A stretch of 64,000 nt of DNA from Saccharomonospora amisosensis (GCF_011761185.1 NZ_JAAOYM010000001.1:3100001-3164000); one strand, 5' to 3'. Counted from the stretch's first letter, positions 26,754 through 37,990 are shown. A program made the numbers and translations. The notes: generated by a model not told the origin, from the sequence alone.

Positions 26754-28247
26754 GTGAACGGTGACCTTCCCGAGTTCTCCCCGGAGTTCTGCGCCCGGCT
26801 GCGCGAAGCGCTGACCAGGGAGCGCTACGACGCCGACGGCGTGGTGGAGGCGCTCGGTACGCGCGCGCACGCCGCGCTCGGCCGGGGTGAGCCGGTGCCC
26901 GCCGAGCGCGCCAGCAGGGACGCCGGGGCGCTAGGCACACTCATCCGGCTGTTCCTGCTCGGCACCGCCGAGCCGGAGGCCGAGGTGCGCGCCGCGTTGC
27001 GCCCGTTGCCCGTGGCGGACGCGGTGGGCCAGGGCCTGCTGCGCGCCGACGGCGACCTGCTGCGCGCGGGTCTCGACGTCCGGCCGCACGGCGACGAGCA
27101 GGGCTCCTGGTGGGTGGTCTCCGACCTCGACTCGGATGCGCTCGGGCATCCGGTGCCCGCCGACCATGTGCTCGGCGTGGGGCATGCCTCGCTGAGCCTG
27201 GTCAGGGCCACCAGCCGCCGCCCCGTGAACTCGCTGCTCGACGTGGGCACCGGCAACGGGGTGCAGGCGTTGCACGGCAGCAGGCACGCCCGGCACATCA
27301 CCGCCACCGACGTCTCCGCTCGCGCCCTGGCGCTGGCGAGGGCGACGTTCCTGCTCAACGAGTTGGACGTCGAGCTGCGCAGCGGGGAGTGGTTCGCCCC
27401 GGTGGCGAGGCGGCGATTCGACGAGATCGTGTGCAACCCGCCGTTCGTGGTCGGTCCCCCACGGGTGGACTACGTGTACCGCGACTCCGGTCTCGCCGGT
27501 GACGACGCCAGCGCGCTCGTGGTCCGGCAGTTGCCCGGTTTCCTGACCGAGGGCGGGGTGGGCCATGTGCTCGCCTCGTGGTTGCACGTGGCGGGTGAGG
27601 ACTGGGCCGACAGGGTGAGCGCCTGGCTACCCCCGGAGACCGACGCGTGGTTCGTGCAGCGGGACGTGGCCGATCCCGAACTCTATGTCGGGACCTGGCT
27701 GCGCGACGCCGGTATCGAGCCCCGTTCCGCCGAGGGCAGGGCGAAGGCGGGCGAGTGGCTGGACTGGTTCCGGCAGCGGCAGGTGGAAGGTGTCGGCTTC
27801 GGGTTCGTCACCCTGCGCCGCGTCGAGAGCGGAGAGCCAACCGTGGTGTGCGAGGACCTGCGCCAGGCCTACGACGACCCGCTCGGTGCGGAGGCCGCCC
27901 ACTGGCTCGACCGCGTCCAGTGGTTGCGGGAAACCGGCACGCGGCTGCTGGACACCACGTTCCGAGTGCCTGACACGGTGGTGCTTGAACGCATAGCGTC
28001 ACCGGGCGAGGACGGCTGGACCACCGACGTGCTGCGGCTGCACCGCACCGACGGTCCCGGCTGGCAGCACGAGCTCGACGAGCTGTCGGCCGCCCTGCTC
28101 GCCGGGTGCCGGGGTGCGCTGCCGTTGCGCGACCTGCTCCAGCTACTCGCGGCCGCGCACGGGGCCGACGCGGACACGCTCGCGGCTGACGCGCTGCCCG
28201 CCGTGACCCAACTGGTGCGGCACGGGATGTTGGAGGTCGTCCGGTGA
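26754..28247 (+). CDS. class I methyltransferase (NPPF type)
   Basis: A 497-residue SAM-dependent methyltransferase with an all-helical N-terminal domain (1-150), a Rossmann core with motif [14 protein letters not shown] and catalytic motif [13 protein letters not shown], and a C-terminal domain of about 170 residues with no obvious motif. The NPPF tetrad is typical of N-methyltransferases acting on glutamine amides or nucleic-acid bases (HemK/RsmC-like). The target is unknown. The GTG at 26754 lies 31 bases after the caspase-ATPase gene, but the gene is more likely part of the sigB-side conserved block, as it overlaps dtd by 4 bases. Confidence 0.8.
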   Translation: MNGDLPEFSPEFCARLREALTRERYDADGVVEALGTRAHAALGRGEPVPAERASRDAGALGTLIRLFLLGTAEPEAEVRAALRPLPVADAVGQGLLRADGDLLRAGLDVRPHGDEQGSWWVVSDLDSDALGHPVPADHVLGVGHASLSLVRATSRRPVNSLLDVGTGNGVQALHGSRHARHITATDVSARALALARATFLLNELDVELRSGEWFAPVARRRFDEIVCNPPFVVGPPRVDYVYRDSGLAGDDASALVVRQLPGFLTEGGVGHVLASWLHVAGEDWADRVSAWLPPETDAWFVQRDVADPELYVGTWLRDAGIEPRSAEGRAKAGEWLDWFRQRQVEGVGFGFVTLRRVESGEPTVVCEDLRQAYDDPLGAEAAHWLDRVQWLRETGTRLLDTTFRVPDTVVLERIASPGEDGWTTDVLRLHRTDGPGWQHELDELSAALLAGCRGALPLRDLLQLLAAAHGADADTLAADALPAVTQLVRHGMLEVVR

Positions 28248-28669
28248 GGGCTGTCGCCGCGCGTGTCACCGAGGCAACCGTCACGGTGGACGGCGAGGTC
28301 GTCGGCGCGATCGGCGAACCCGGCCTGCTCGTGCTGCTCGGCGTGCACGTCGAGGACACGCCTGCGCAGGCGGAGAAGATGGCGCGCAAACTGTACGAAC
28401 TGCGCATCCTGCGCGACGAGCAGTCGTGTGCCACGGCCGGGGCCCCGCTGCTGGTTGTCAGCCAGTTCACGCTCTACGGCGACACCCGCAAGGGCCGCCG
28501 TCCATCGTGGACGGCGGCGGCTCGGCCGGAGCGGGCGCAGGAGCTGGTCTCGGCTGTGGTGGCCGAGCTGCGCGCGCGGGGCGCCCGCGTGGAGACCGGC
28601 CGGTTCGGCGCGATGATGTCGGTACACAGCGTCAACGACGGTCCCTTCACGGTGTTGATCGAGGTTTAG
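28244..28669 (+). CDS. dtd: D-aminoacyl-tRNA deacylase
   Basis: Dtd hydrolyses D-amino acids (and glycine) mischarged on tRNA, a translation proofreading step. The 141-residue protein has both active-site signatures: [16 protein letters not shown] and, near the C-terminus, NDGPFTV (the Gly-Pro motif is followed by Phe rather than the more frequent Val). The GTG start overlaps the preceding methyltransferase stop (GTGA), giving coupled translation. Length is typical. Confidence 0.95.
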   Translation: MRAVAARVTEATVTVDGEVVGAIGEPGLLVLLGVHVEDTPAQAEKMARKLYELRILRDEQSCATAGAPLLVVSQFTLYGDTRKGRRPSWTAAARPERAQELVSAVVAELRARGARVETGRFGAMMSVHSVNDGPFTVLIEV

Positions 28670-28788
28670 GCCCGCTTCGGCGCGTGCACTCCCTTTCCAG
28701 TGGTTCCGTCGGGCCGCACCGGGCTGGGCATCGACACGGCCGCGGAGTTGTGCTCGTTGGGAGCCCAAGGGCCCGGGTACACGTTCGC

Positions 28789-28815
28789 GGGAACGATTTC
28801 GAACCCGGTGACGTT
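28789..28815 (+). promoter_or_regulatory. putative SigH/SigR-type promoter of sigB
   Basis: GGGAAC (28789-28794) and GTT (28813-28815) are separated by exactly 18 bases, matching the GGGAAT-N18-GTT consensus used by disulphide/heat-stress ECF factors (Streptomyces SigR, mycobacterial SigH, and similar to SigE). The predicted transcript would start near 28822, about 110 bases before the sigB ATG. Mycobacterial sigB is known to be driven by SigE/SigH. No other clear promoter was identified here. Confidence 0.55.
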
Positions 28816-28933
28816 GATCCGGGTGTCCAGCCAAGTTGCTGGGCTCGTGCGTGGGGTTCCACAGGCCCGGCGCACGACGCGCAACGCAGGCGTGAGAGGT
28901 AGCACACGTCAGCCCGTTGACCGGGGAGGCAAG

Positions 28934-29974
28934 ATGTCCGTCCAGACTCTCGAACGTGAGGCCCGTGGGATCCGTGAGCGAGAGATCCCTGTGCCCACCG
29001 TCGAGTACGACACGGCACCCTTAGGTGCCACGGCACAGGAAGAGCCGGATCTGGACGCGCAGGGCCCTGCCGCCGACCTGGTCCGGGTGTACCTCAACGG
29101 GATCGGCAAGACAGCCCTGCTGACCGCCGAGGAAGAGGTCGATCTCGCCAAGCGGATCGAGGCCGGGGTCTTCGCGCAGCACGTTCTCGACACCTCCGAG
29201 GAGCTGCCCAGGCAGCGCAGGGTCGAGCTGACCGCGCTGGTGCGCGACGGCCAGCGCGCCAAGAACCACCTGCTACAGGCCAACCTTCGACTGGTGGTTT
29301 CGCTGGCCAAGCGCTACACTGGCCGCGGCATGCCGCTGCTCGACCTGATCCAGGAGGGCAACCTGGGGCTGATCCGTGCCGTCGAGAAGTTCGACTACTC
29401 CAAGGGTTTCAAGTTCTCCACCTACGCCACCTGGTGGATCCGCCAGGCCATCACCCGTGGCATGGCCGACCAGGGCCGCACGATCCGACTGCCGGTGCAC
29501 CTGGTGGAGCAGGTCAACAAGCTGGCCCGGATCAAGCGGGACCTGCACCAGCAACTCGGCCGCGAGGCCACACACGGGGAACTGGCGGCCGAGGCGGGCA
29601 TCGCGGAGGAGAAGGTGGCGAGCCTGCTGGACCACGCGCGGGACCCGGTGAGCCTCGACATGCCGGTCGGCTCCGAGGAGGACGCCCCGCTGGGCGACTT
29701 CATCGAGGACGCCGAGGCCACCGACGCCGAGAGCGCGGTCATCTCCGGACTGTTGCAGGATGACCTGCGGCGCGTGCTCGCCACCCTGGACGACCGGGAG
29801 CAGCACGTCATCAGGCTGCGCTACGGACTCGACGACGGTCAGCCCCGCACGCTCGACCAGATCGGCAAGCACTTCGGGCTGTCAAGGGAGCGCGTGCGGC
29901 AGATCGAGCGTGAAGTGATGTCCAAGCTGCGCCAGGGAGAGCGCGCCGACCGGCTGCGCGCCTACGCCAGCTGA
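28934..29974 (+). CDS. sigB: RNA polymerase sigma factor SigB (group 2)
   Basis: A 346-residue group 2 sigma-70 factor, non-essential paralogue of SigA used in stress and stationary phase. Regions 1.2 ([16 protein letters not shown]), 2 ([15 protein letters not shown] and [16 protein letters not shown]), 3 ([16 protein letters not shown]) and 4 ([20 protein letters not shown]) are complete, and the long acidic N-terminus of SigA is absent. The ATG at 28934 has GGGGAGG upstream; an open frame to 28700 has no family support. It completes the mycobacterial gene order, although ideR, next to sigB there, is not found here. Confidence 0.95.
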   Translation: MSVQTLEREARGIREREIPVPTVEYDTAPLGATAQEEPDLDAQGPAADLVRVYLNGIGKTALLTAEEEVDLAKRIEAGVFAQHVLDTSEELPRQRRVELTALVRDGQRAKNHLLQANLRLVVSLAKRYTGRGMPLLDLIQEGNLGLIRAVEKFDYSKGFKFSTYATWWIRQAITRGMADQGRTIRLPVHLVEQVNKLARIKRDLHQQLGREATHGELAAEAGIAEEKVASLLDHARDPVSLDMPVGSEEDAPLGDFIEDAEATDAESAVISGLLQDDLRRVLATLDDREQHVIRLRYGLDDGQPRTLDQIGKHFGLSRERVRQIEREVMSKLRQGERADRLRAYAS

Positions 29975-29991
29975 CGCCACCACACCGGACA

Positions 29992-30029
29992 CAGGCGGTG
30001 CGACCCAGCAGACAGGGCCGCACCGCCTG
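29992..30029 (+). terminator. sigB terminator hairpin
   Basis: Perfect 11-bp stem CAGGCGGTGCG (29992-30002) with its complement (30019-30029) and a 16-base loop, 17 bases after the sigB stop. No T-tract, as is usual in actinobacteria. Confidence 0.7.
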
Positions 30030-30211
30030 CGGGTGCGGGTCTCGAGCCGGTCGGGGACGAGCCGTTCGCGGTAACTCCCCGGCCGTGCTGCTACCGTCCT
30101 GCCGCCCGCGCGGCGTGATCTGTGTCGCGCACGGTGCGGGCTTGCTCCACCACGGTCACCGCGGCGCGGTACGGTCTAGGCCCCCCTGACCACGCGCGAC
30201 GGAGCCGAGCT

Positions 30212-31876
<1,665 letters not shown>

Positions 31877-31897
31877 CAGTCTGACAGCCCAGCCCTG

Positions 31898-32302
31898 TCA
31901 GAAACCCCAGCTTCGGTTGGGGGTGATCCGGACAGGGACGGAGTAGGAGGCGTCGAAGCTGTCGGTGTCGTGCCCGATCGCCGGGTAGGCCTGCTCGTAC
32001 TTGGCGAGGTAACCCGGTGTCTGCGAGGGTTTGCGCCCCTCGTCGTCGAGCCGCGCGGTACCGCTGATCACCAGCACGTCGCCGCCTTCGGCGTCGCTGT
32101 TGAAGTGCAGCGTCACGGCCGGGTTGCGCCTGATGTGTTCGAGCTTTCTCGTACCGGGTTGGCTGAACACGTGGAAGTGCTCGCCGTCGAAGACGAACCA
32201 GACCGGGCGCGGCGCGGGCCTGCCCGTGGGAGTCACCGTGGTCAGCCACGCGATCCGGTCGTCCGCGTGGCGCAACAACTGCGAGGTCGGTCGGAAGGTC
32301 AT
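31898..32302 (-). CDS. PPOX-class F420-dependent oxidoreductase
   Basis: A 134-residue split-beta-barrel flavin/deazaflavin-binding protein. TVTPTGRPAPRPVWFVFDGEHF and KLEHIRRNPAVTLHF are typical of pyridoxamine-oxidase-like F420-dependent reductases of actinobacteria. The substrate is unknown; relatives reduce a range of enones or biliverdin. The ATG start at 32302 is standard for the family. It converges on the fumarase gene with a 21-bp gap. Confidence 0.85.
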   Translation of the reverse strand: MTFRPTSQLLRHADDRIAWLTTVTPTGRPAPRPVWFVFDGEHFHVFSQPGTRKLEHIRRNPAVTLHFNSDAEGGDVLVISGTARLDDEGRKPSQTPGYLAKYEQAYPAIGHDTDSFDASYSVPVRITPNRSWGF

Positions 32303-32433
32303 GCCGCGAGTGTGCCCGGTGCGGCACGAGCGAAGCGGCCGAACCCGACCCGGTCAGCCGGTCGAGGGTGCGCAGGCCCTGTCCTGCTGTCCGAGCCCGG
32401 CGCGGGGGTCCTGCCGTACCGTCGTCTCCGGCG

Positions 32434-32943
32434 TCACGTCTCGCGTGCCTCGTAGGTCAGCACCACCATCCGCTCCCCCAGTGGTTCGTCGAGCGTGATC
32501 GTGAGCGGCGGGTAGCGCATGTCCATCGTGCACGCGATGTCCTTGCTGGTCGGCTTGGTCTCGACCATGGTGACGGCGACCCGATCGCCCCGCTGCTCCC
32601 CCAGTTCGGCGCTGGCCTTGCTGCACCCACCTTCCTGGCCCACGATCCGCAGCGTGCGTCCGTCGCCGGTCACCGAGACCTCCACGGGATAGCCGCGCGG
32701 CAGCGCCGAGGCGTCCACCCGCTCCGGCGGCACGGGTGTGCCCTCGTCCGCAGCGGGCGGCTGCACGGGCTTTCGGCCCGCGCCTTGCCCAGACTCCCTC
32801 GGCAGCTCAACGGGAGCGCGGCCAGCATCGTTGTTACCGGCACCGCCCGAGCCTGGTTGGACATCGCCCTGCTGGGCGCACCCGGCCCCGACGGCGCCGA
32901 GTACCACGACACTCACACCGATGATCGCCTGTTTCCACCTCAT
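32434..32943 (-). CDS. secreted lipoprotein of unknown function
   Basis: 169 residues. The signal peptide MRWKQAIIGVSVVVLGAVG runs into lipobox GAGC, then a Gly/Pro/Gln-rich linker to about residue 60. A compact domain follows with two Cys (GGCSKASAEL and IACTMDMRY) likely joined by a disulphide, and a late strand-rich end (PPLTITLDEPLGERMVVLTYE). It belongs to no family I can name. The start at 32943 gives a correct signal peptide; longer frames do not. It is divergent from the APC transporter across 41 bases. Confidence 0.8.
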   Translation of the reverse strand: MRWKQAIIGVSVVVLGAVGAGCAQQGDVQPGSGGAGNNDAGRAPVELPRESGQGAGRKPVQPPAADEGTPVPPERVDASALPRGYPVEVSVTGDGRTLRIVGQEGGCSKASAELGEQRGDRVAVTMVETKPTSKDIACTMDMRYPPLTITLDEPLGERMVVLTYEARET

Positions 32944-32984
32944 GTTGGAAAGGACGTAACCAGCACACCGGTAGGTTGCAGCGC

Positions 32985-34226
32985 ATGGCCGGGGAATCAC
33001 TCGCACGCAGGCTCGGCACGTCGGACGCGGTCGTGGTTGGCCTCGGCGCGATGTTGGGTGCCGGGGTGTACGTGGCGTTCGCGCCCGCGGCGAGCGCCGC
33101 CGGGTCCGGCCTGTTGCTCGGGCTCGCCGTGGCCGCCGTGGTCGCCTACTGCAACGCGACCTCGTCGGCGAGGCTGGCCTCGCGCTACCCCGCATCGGGC
33201 GGCACCTACGTGTACGGCAGGCAACGGCTCGGGCCGTTCTGGGGTTACCTGGCTGGCTGGGGGTTCGTGACCGGAAAGGTCGCCAGCTGTGCGGCGATGG
33301 CGCTGACGGTCGTCACCTACACCGCGCCGGGGCTGGGTCAACCGTGGCGGGGCCTGCTCGCGGTCGCCGTCGTGACCGCGCTGACGGCACTGAACTACCG
33401 CGGCATCCAGCGCTCCGCGGCGGCGACGAGGGTGCTGGTTTCGCTGAGTCTGCTGGTGCTGGCGGCCGCCGTGGTGACGATCGTGGTCGCGGGCGACCCG
33501 AGGGCTTCCCGGCTGACGCCGTTTCCCGGCACCGACGCGCCAGGGGTGCTGGAGTCGGCAGGCCTGCTGTTCTTCGCCTTCGCCGGTTACGCCCGCATCG
33601 CCACGCTCGGTGAAGAGGTCAGCAGGCCACAGCACACGATCCCGAGGGCCATCCCGATCGCGCTCGGGATCGTGCTCGCCGTGTACGCGGCGGTGGCCGT
33701 GGCGACGCTGCTACAGCTCGGACCAGCCGCCCTCGCGGCGAGCGACGACCCGCTCGCTGAGGCGGTGTCGGGTACGGCCTGGTCAGCTCTCGCGCCGGTG
33801 GTCAGAGCCGGTGCCGCGGTGGCGGCGCTCGGCGCGCTGCTCGCCCTGGTGTTGGGGGTGTCGAGGACCGTGCTGGCGATGGCGCGCGACGGCAACCTGC
33901 CGCGTGCGCTGGCCGCGATCCATCCCCGGTTCCGGGTGCCGCACCGCGCGGAGCTGGCCGTCGGTGCTGTCGTGGCGCTGCTGGCCTCGTTCGCCGACCT
34001 GCGCGGCGCGATCGGGTTCTCCTCCTTCGCGGTGCTGGTCTACTACGCGATCGCCAACGCCAGTGCGTGGACGCTGCGTGCAGGCAGGCTGGTTCCGGCC
34101 GTCGGCCTGCTCGGCTGCCTGCTGCTGGCGTTCAGCCTGCCGTGGCCATCGGTGCTCGCGGGCGCGGCGGTACTGGCGGTGGGTGCGGCGGCCTACGCCG
34201 TGCGTGTCAGCTCTGCTTCACGCTGA
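32985..34226 (+). CDS. APC-superfamily amino acid/amine permease
   Basis: A 413-residue membrane protein with about twelve hydrophobic helices. The N-terminal GLGAMLGAGVYVAFAPAAS is the unwound-helix substrate/Na-site region of APC transporters. ASRYPASGGTYVYGRQRLG and FFAFAGYARIATLGEEV are further family motifs. The substrate is probably an amino acid or small amine. The ATG at 32985 is used; a TTG at 32976 is also in frame. Its 3' end overlaps the converging nitronate-monooxygenase-like gene by 20 bases. Confidence 0.88.
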   Translation: MAGESLARRLGTSDAVVVGLGAMLGAGVYVAFAPAASAAGSGLLLGLAVAAVVAYCNATSSARLASRYPASGGTYVYGRQRLGPFWGYLAGWGFVTGKVASCAAMALTVVTYTAPGLGQPWRGLLAVAVVTALTALNYRGIQRSAAATRVLVSLSLLVLAAAVVTIVVAGDPRASRLTPFPGTDAPGVLESAGLLFFAFAGYARIATLGEEVSRPQHTIPRAIPIALGIVLAVYAAVAVATLLQLGPAALAASDDPLAEAVSGTAWSALAPVVRAGAAVAALGALLALVLGVSRTVLAMARDGNLPRALAAIHPRFRVPHRAELAVGAVVALLASFADLRGAIGFSSFAVLVYYAIANASAWTLRAGRLVPAVGLLGCLLLAFSLPWPSVLAGAAVLAVGAAAYAVRVSSASR

Positions 34227-35319
34227 CCATCCTGGTCACCGCCTCGTCGAACTCGGCGACCATCTCCGAGAGCACGTCGGCGACCGGGCGGACGTCGTTC
34301 ATCCTGCCGACGATCTGCCCGACGGGCATGGAGACCACGGACGGGTCGGCAGCGGCGTGGATGCGGTTGTGCGCGGGCGAGACGAGCAGGTTCTGCAGCG
34401 GCATCGGGAGCGGTTCCGGTGCGTCCGGCGCCGACCACGCCTCGGTCCAGCGGGTCTTGAGCAACCGGGCGGGCTTGCCGGTGTAGATCCGGGTGCGAAC
34501 GGTGTCCGACGAAGTAGCCTGCACCAGCGCCTGCTGCACGGCCTGCGACTCCGGCATCGTCTCCAGGTACTCGCGGGTGGTCAGCCAGATCGACCCGGTC
34601 CACACGCCCGCGGCGCCGAGCGCGAGCGCGGCCGCGGCCTGCCTGCCGGAACCGATGCCGCCTGCCGCGAGAACGGGCACCTCGCGCCCCACCGCGTCGG
34701 CGATCTCGGGAAGCAGCACCATCGAAGCGATCTCGCCGGTGTGGCCACCAGCTTCGTAGCCCTGGGCCACGACGATGTCCACCCCGTTGTCGACGTGCCG
34801 CCGAGCGTGCTCCGCCTTGCCCGCCAGCGCCGCGACCGGCACACCGTGCTCGTGTGCCTGCTCGATGACGTCGACCGGCGGTGAGCCGAGCGCGTTGGCG
34901 ATCAGCTTGATCGGGTGCTTGAGCGAGACCTCGACATGTGAGCGCGCCACCGAGTGCAGCCAGCCGAGCACGCCCGCGCGCTCCTCGGTGTCTTCCGGCA
35001 GCTCCGGAACACCGAGCTGGGCGAGCGTGCGCTCCACGAACGCCTTGTGCTCGTCGGGAATCAGCTTGCTCAGATCCATCGAGCTGCCCTCGGTGGGCAC
35101 CTTCGACGGCATCACGATGTCCACACCATAGGGCTTGCCGTCGGTGTTCTCGTCCATCCAGCCGAGCACCTTGTCGAGCTCGTCGGCATCGTTAAACCGA
35201 ACGCAGCCGAGGACACCGAGCCCTCCTGCCTTGCTGATGGCGGCTGCGACGTGCTGCGACGGTGTGAACCCGACGATCGGCAGATCGATCCCGAGCGTGT
35301 CGCACAACGCGGTGCGCAT
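34207..35319 (-). CDS. nitronate monooxygenase-family FMN enzyme
   Basis: A 370-residue FMN TIM-barrel protein. The N-terminus DLPIVGFTPSQHVAAAISKAGGLG is diagnostic (given here in part: AAISKAGGLGVLG), followed by VVAQGYEAGGHTGE and the phosphate-binding AAGGIGSGRQAAAALALGA. The usual nitronate-oxidase N-terminal Pro/Met motif is altered, so the natural reaction may not be nitronate oxidation. Some steroid-cluster members act as enoyl-CoA reductases or dehydratases (IpdC). The ATG at 35319 follows AGGAGG. It starts 14 bases after fadD19, so it likely shares its KstR-controlled transcript. Confidence 0.8.
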   Translation of the reverse strand: MRTALCDTLGIDLPIVGFTPSQHVAAAISKAGGLGVLGCVRFNDADELDKVLGWMDENTDGKPYGVDIVMPSKVPTEGSSMDLSKLIPDEHKAFVERTLAQLGVPELPEDTEERAGVLGWLHSVARSHVEVSLKHPIKLIANALGSPPVDVIEQAHEHGVPVAALAGKAEHARRHVDNGVDIVVAQGYEAGGHTGEIASMVLLPEIADAVGREVPVLAAGGIGSGRQAAAALALGAAGVWTGSIWLTTREYLETMPESQAVQQALVQATSSDTVRTRIYTGKPARLLKTRWTEAWSAPDAPEPLPMPLQNLLVSPAHNRIHAAADPSVVSMPVGQIVGRMNDVRPVADVLSEMVAEFDEAVTRMVSVKQS

Positions 35320-35333
35320 TCTTCGACGTCCTC

Positions 35334-36950
35334 CTACGCGTTGAGCTTGGCGGCCGGCTCGTGCTCGGCCGCGTGGCGTTGTGCCCACGGATAGTCGGGC
35401 TTGCCGCTAGGCAGCCGTCCGATCTGGTCGACGACCCACATGCTGCGGGGCACTTTGTAGCCTGCGATCTCGTTCCTGACATGCGCCTCGATGTCCGCGA
35501 GGTCGGGTTCGACACCCTCGCGCGGCTCGATGATCGCGCCCACCCGCTGCCCGAGTCGCTCGTCCGGCACACCGATGACCAGCGCGTCGAACACCTGCGG
35601 GTGCGACTTGAGCGCGCCCTCGACCTCCTCGGGGAACACCTTCTCGCCACCGGTGTTGACGCACTGCGACCCGCGTCCCAGCAGGGTCACCGTGCCGTCC
35701 TCCTCGTAGCGGGCGAAGTCGCCGGGCACCACGTAGCGGGTGCCGTCGATCTCCACGAAGATCGTCTCGGTCTTCGCCGGGTCCTTGTAGTAGCCCAGCG
35801 GCACGTGACCGCGCCTGGCGATCCTGCCCACGGCGCCGGGCGTCGGCTCGACGAGCCCGCCGTCGTCGTCGACGAGGATCGCGTCCTTGCCGAAGTTCAC
35901 CCGTGGCCCGGCGGAGTGGTCCGCGTCACGGGAGGCCATCCCGATGCCGGTGAAGCCGCTCTCGGACGAACCGATGGCGTCGGTGAGCACGATGTTGGGG
36001 AACGTCTCCAGGTACTCCTGCTTCACCGAGTGCGAGAACAGCGCGGCGTGGCTGGAGAAGGCCACCAGCGAGGAGGCGTCGTAGCCGCCGCGGCGGTAGG
36101 CGTCCAGCAGTGGCCTCGCCATCGCGTCACCGACGACGGTGAGCACGTTGACCTTGTGCTCCTGTACCGCTCGCCAGATCTCGTGCGGGTCGAACTGCGG
36201 CACGAACACCACGGTTCCGCCGGCGAACAGCGCACCGAAGGCGGCCCACTGCGCGGCGCCGTGGATGAGCGGAGCGGCGGGTAGCCGGACCAGCGCGCCC
36301 TGCTTGCCCTGCTCGGCGAGCGTCCACTCGTCGGGCACGTACTCGCCGGTGACGAAGTCGATGCCGCCGCCGAGCGCACGCCAGACGTCCTCGTGGCGCC
36401 ACATCACGCCCTTGGGATAGCCCGTGGTACCGCCGGTGTAGAGGATGTAGAGGTCGTCGGAGCTGCGCTCGTCGAAGTCGCGTTCCGGCGAGCTCTGCGC
36501 CATCGCGGCCTCGTACTCCACCCCGCCGTAGGTCGAGAAGTTCCCGTCGCTGCCGTCCTCCACGACTACAACGTGTTTCAGATCGGGCGCCTCGGGAAGC
36601 ACTCCGGCTACCCGCTCGGAGTACTGCCGCTCGTGTACGAGAGCGACCAGGTCGGCGTTGGTGAACAGGTACCTCAGCTCACCGTGCACGTACCGGTAGT
36701 TGATGTTGATCGCGATGGCGCGGAGCTTGTACGCCGCGAACATCGTTTCGATCATCTCAATGGAGTTCCGCGAGTACACGCCGATGTGATCGCCCTTGCC
36801 CACCCCGTTACTCGCGAGGTGGTGGGCCAGCCGGTTGGCACGCTCGTCCAGCTGGGCATAGGTCAGCCGCCGGTCCCCGCAGATAACCGCGGTGCGGTCC
36901 GGCACGGCGTCCACGGCGTGCTCGAGGAGGTCCGCGATGTTGAAAGCCAC
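35334..36950 (-). CDS. fadD19: steroid side-chain acyl-CoA synthetase FadD19
   Basis: A 538-residue adenylate-forming ligase with the AMP motif YTGGTTGYPKGVMW, GSSESGF, and the late YVVPGDFARYEEDG and GEKVFPEEVE hinge. It ends in GKPDYPWAQRHA, close to M. tuberculosis FadD19 (Rv3515c), which activates C26-carboxylated sterols to CoA esters. FadD19 orthologues in Rhodococcus are needed for C24-branched plant sterols. It is divergent from echA19, exactly as in mycobacteria, with one KstR box in the 61-bp gap only 11 bases before the fadD19 start. Confidence 0.93.
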   Translation of the reverse strand: MAFNIADLLEHAVDAVPDRTAVICGDRRLTYAQLDERANRLAHHLASNGVGKGDHIGVYSRNSIEMIETMFAAYKLRAIAININYRYVHGELRYLFTNADLVALVHERQYSERVAGVLPEAPDLKHVVVVEDGSDGNFSTYGGVEYEAAMAQSSPERDFDERSSDDLYILYTGGTTGYPKGVMWRHEDVWRALGGGIDFVTGEYVPDEWTLAEQGKQGALVRLPAAPLIHGAAQWAAFGALFAGGTVVFVPQFDPHEIWRAVQEHKVNVLTVVGDAMARPLLDAYRRGGYDASSLVAFSSHAALFSHSVKQEYLETFPNIVLTDAIGSSESGFTGIGMASRDADHSAGPRVNFGKDAILVDDDGGLVEPTPGAVGRIARRGHVPLGYYKDPAKTETIFVEIDGTRYVVPGDFARYEEDGTVTLLGRGSQCVNTGGEKVFPEEVEGALKSHPQVFDALVIGVPDERLGQRVGAIIEPREGVEPDLADIEAHVRNEIAGYKVPRSMWVVDQIGRLPSGKPDYPWAQRHAAEHEPAAKLNA

Positions 36951-36960
36951 GCAGATAAAC

Positions 36961-36974
36961 TAGAACATGTTATC
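36961..36974. promoter_or_regulatory. KstR box between fadD19 and echA19
   Basis: TAGAACATGTTATC fits TNNAACNNGTTNNA except for the last base. It lies between the divergent fadD19 and echA19 starts, where bound KstR would block both promoters. Confidence 0.8.
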
Positions 36975-37011
36975 GTTTCAGGCAATGGGTCAACGGATTG
37001 AAGGATCGCGG

Positions 37012-37815
37012 ATGGAGTCGCGGATGGAAGAGCAACCGCACGCGCTGGTGGAACAACGCGGGCACACGCTCGTGGTGACGATGAACCGGCCGCACGCACG
37101 CAACGCGCTCAGCGGGGAGATGCTGGCGATCATGACGCAGGCATGGGACCGCGTCGACGCCGATCCCGAGATCCGCAGTTGCGTGCTGACCGGCGCGGGG
37201 GGCGCGTTCTGCGCGGGCGCCGACCTGAAGTCGATGAGCCGCAACAGCCCCTCCAACGCGTTCGACAAGGGCTCGTTCGACCCCAGTCGCATGGACGGGC
37301 TGCTCAAGGGGCGAAGGCTCAGCAAGCCGTTGATCGCGGCGGTGGAGGGACCCGCCATCGCAGGCGGCACGGAGATCCTGCAAGGAACCGACATCCGCGT
37401 CGCGGGCGAGAGCGCGAAGTTCGGGGTCTCGGAAGCGCGCTGGGGGCTGTTCCCGCTCGGCGGGTCGGCCGTTCGACTGCCGAGGCAGATCCCGTACACC
37501 GTGGCCGCCGAGATCCTGCTGACCGGCAAGCACATCACCGCGGCGGAGGCGAAGGACATCGGGCTGATCGGGCACGTGGTGCCCGACGGCACGGCGCTGG
37601 ACCGCGCGCTGGAGATCGCCGACCGGATCGCCGAGAACGGGCCGCTGGCCGTGCAGGCCATCCTGCGCACGATCCGCGACACCGAGGGCATGCACGAGGA
37701 GGAGGCCTTCAAGCTGGAGGCACAGTACGGAGTCGGCGTGTTCGCCAGCGACGACGCCAAGGAAGGCCCGCGCGCCTTCGCCGAGAAGCGCAAGCCCCGG
37801 TTCCAGGGCCGCTGA
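37012..37815 (+). CDS. echA19: enoyl-CoA hydratase EchA19
   Basis: A 267-residue crotonase-fold hydratase close to M. tuberculosis EchA19 (Rv3516), which hydrates the C22=C23 double bond of the C24 steroid-CoA during side-chain beta-oxidation. Oxyanion-hole segments [11 protein letters not shown] and [18 protein letters not shown] are present, with the family C-terminus [13 protein letters not shown]. The ATG at 37012 with AAGGA upstream gives [14 protein letters not shown]; the ATG at 37024 is possible. A strong hairpin follows the stop. Confidence 0.93.
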   Translation: MESRMEEQPHALVEQRGHTLVVTMNRPHARNALSGEMLAIMTQAWDRVDADPEIRSCVLTGAGGAFCAGADLKSMSRNSPSNAFDKGSFDPSRMDGLLKGRRLSKPLIAAVEGPAIAGGTEILQGTDIRVAGESAKFGVSEARWGLFPLGGSAVRLPRQIPYTVAAEILLTGKHITAAEAKDIGLIGHVVPDGTALDRALEIADRIAENGPLAVQAILRTIRDTEGMHEEEAFKLEAQYGVGVFASDDAKEGPRAFAEKRKPRFQGR

Positions 37816-37821
37816 CGCGGA

Positions 37822-37864
37822 CGGTGGCCCGTCGCCGACCCAGGGCAGGCGCGACGGGCCACCG
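37822..37864 (+). terminator. echA19 terminator hairpin
   Basis: A 14-bp stem: CGGTGGCCCGTCGC (37822-37835) pairs with 37851-37864 around a 15-base loop, 6 bases after the echA19 stop. It insulates echA19 from the next KstR-controlled unit. Confidence 0.75.
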
Positions 37865-37910
37865 CAGTACCTCGGGCGGCCACTCCACACATCTCTCTAC
37901 GAGAACCTGT

Positions 37911-37924
37911 TGCAGATATTGCGG
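37911..37924. promoter_or_regulatory. KstR box 1 upstream of DUF35-ltp4-ltp3
   Basis: GAGAACCTGTTGCA keeps the AAC-N2-GTT core of the KstR operator but has G in place of the first T. It lies 67-80 bases upstream of the DUF35 start and 58 bases (start to start) from the second box. Confidence 0.6.
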
Positions 37925-37968
37925 CGGAAACCCAGTTGACAGGCCGCGCCGATGCTTGCCGATAAATC

Positions 37969-37982
37969 GAGAACGTGTTTCA
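37969..37982. promoter_or_regulatory. KstR box 2 upstream of DUF35-ltp4-ltp3
   Basis: GAGAACGTGTTTCA has the KstR core and lies 9-22 bases upstream of the DUF35 GTG start, overlapping its ribosome-binding region, a position suited to repression. Confidence 0.7.
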
Positions 37983-37990
37983 CTTCGGTC

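Noticed and set aside
28666-28905. 79-residue minus-strand frame between dtd and sigB
   Set aside because: No ribosome site, no family resemblance, and it overlaps the predicted sigB promoter and leader.
36970-37890. 306-residue frame antisense to echA19
   Set aside because: It is a shadow of a high-GC gene with no motifs; echA19 on the other strand is unmistakable.
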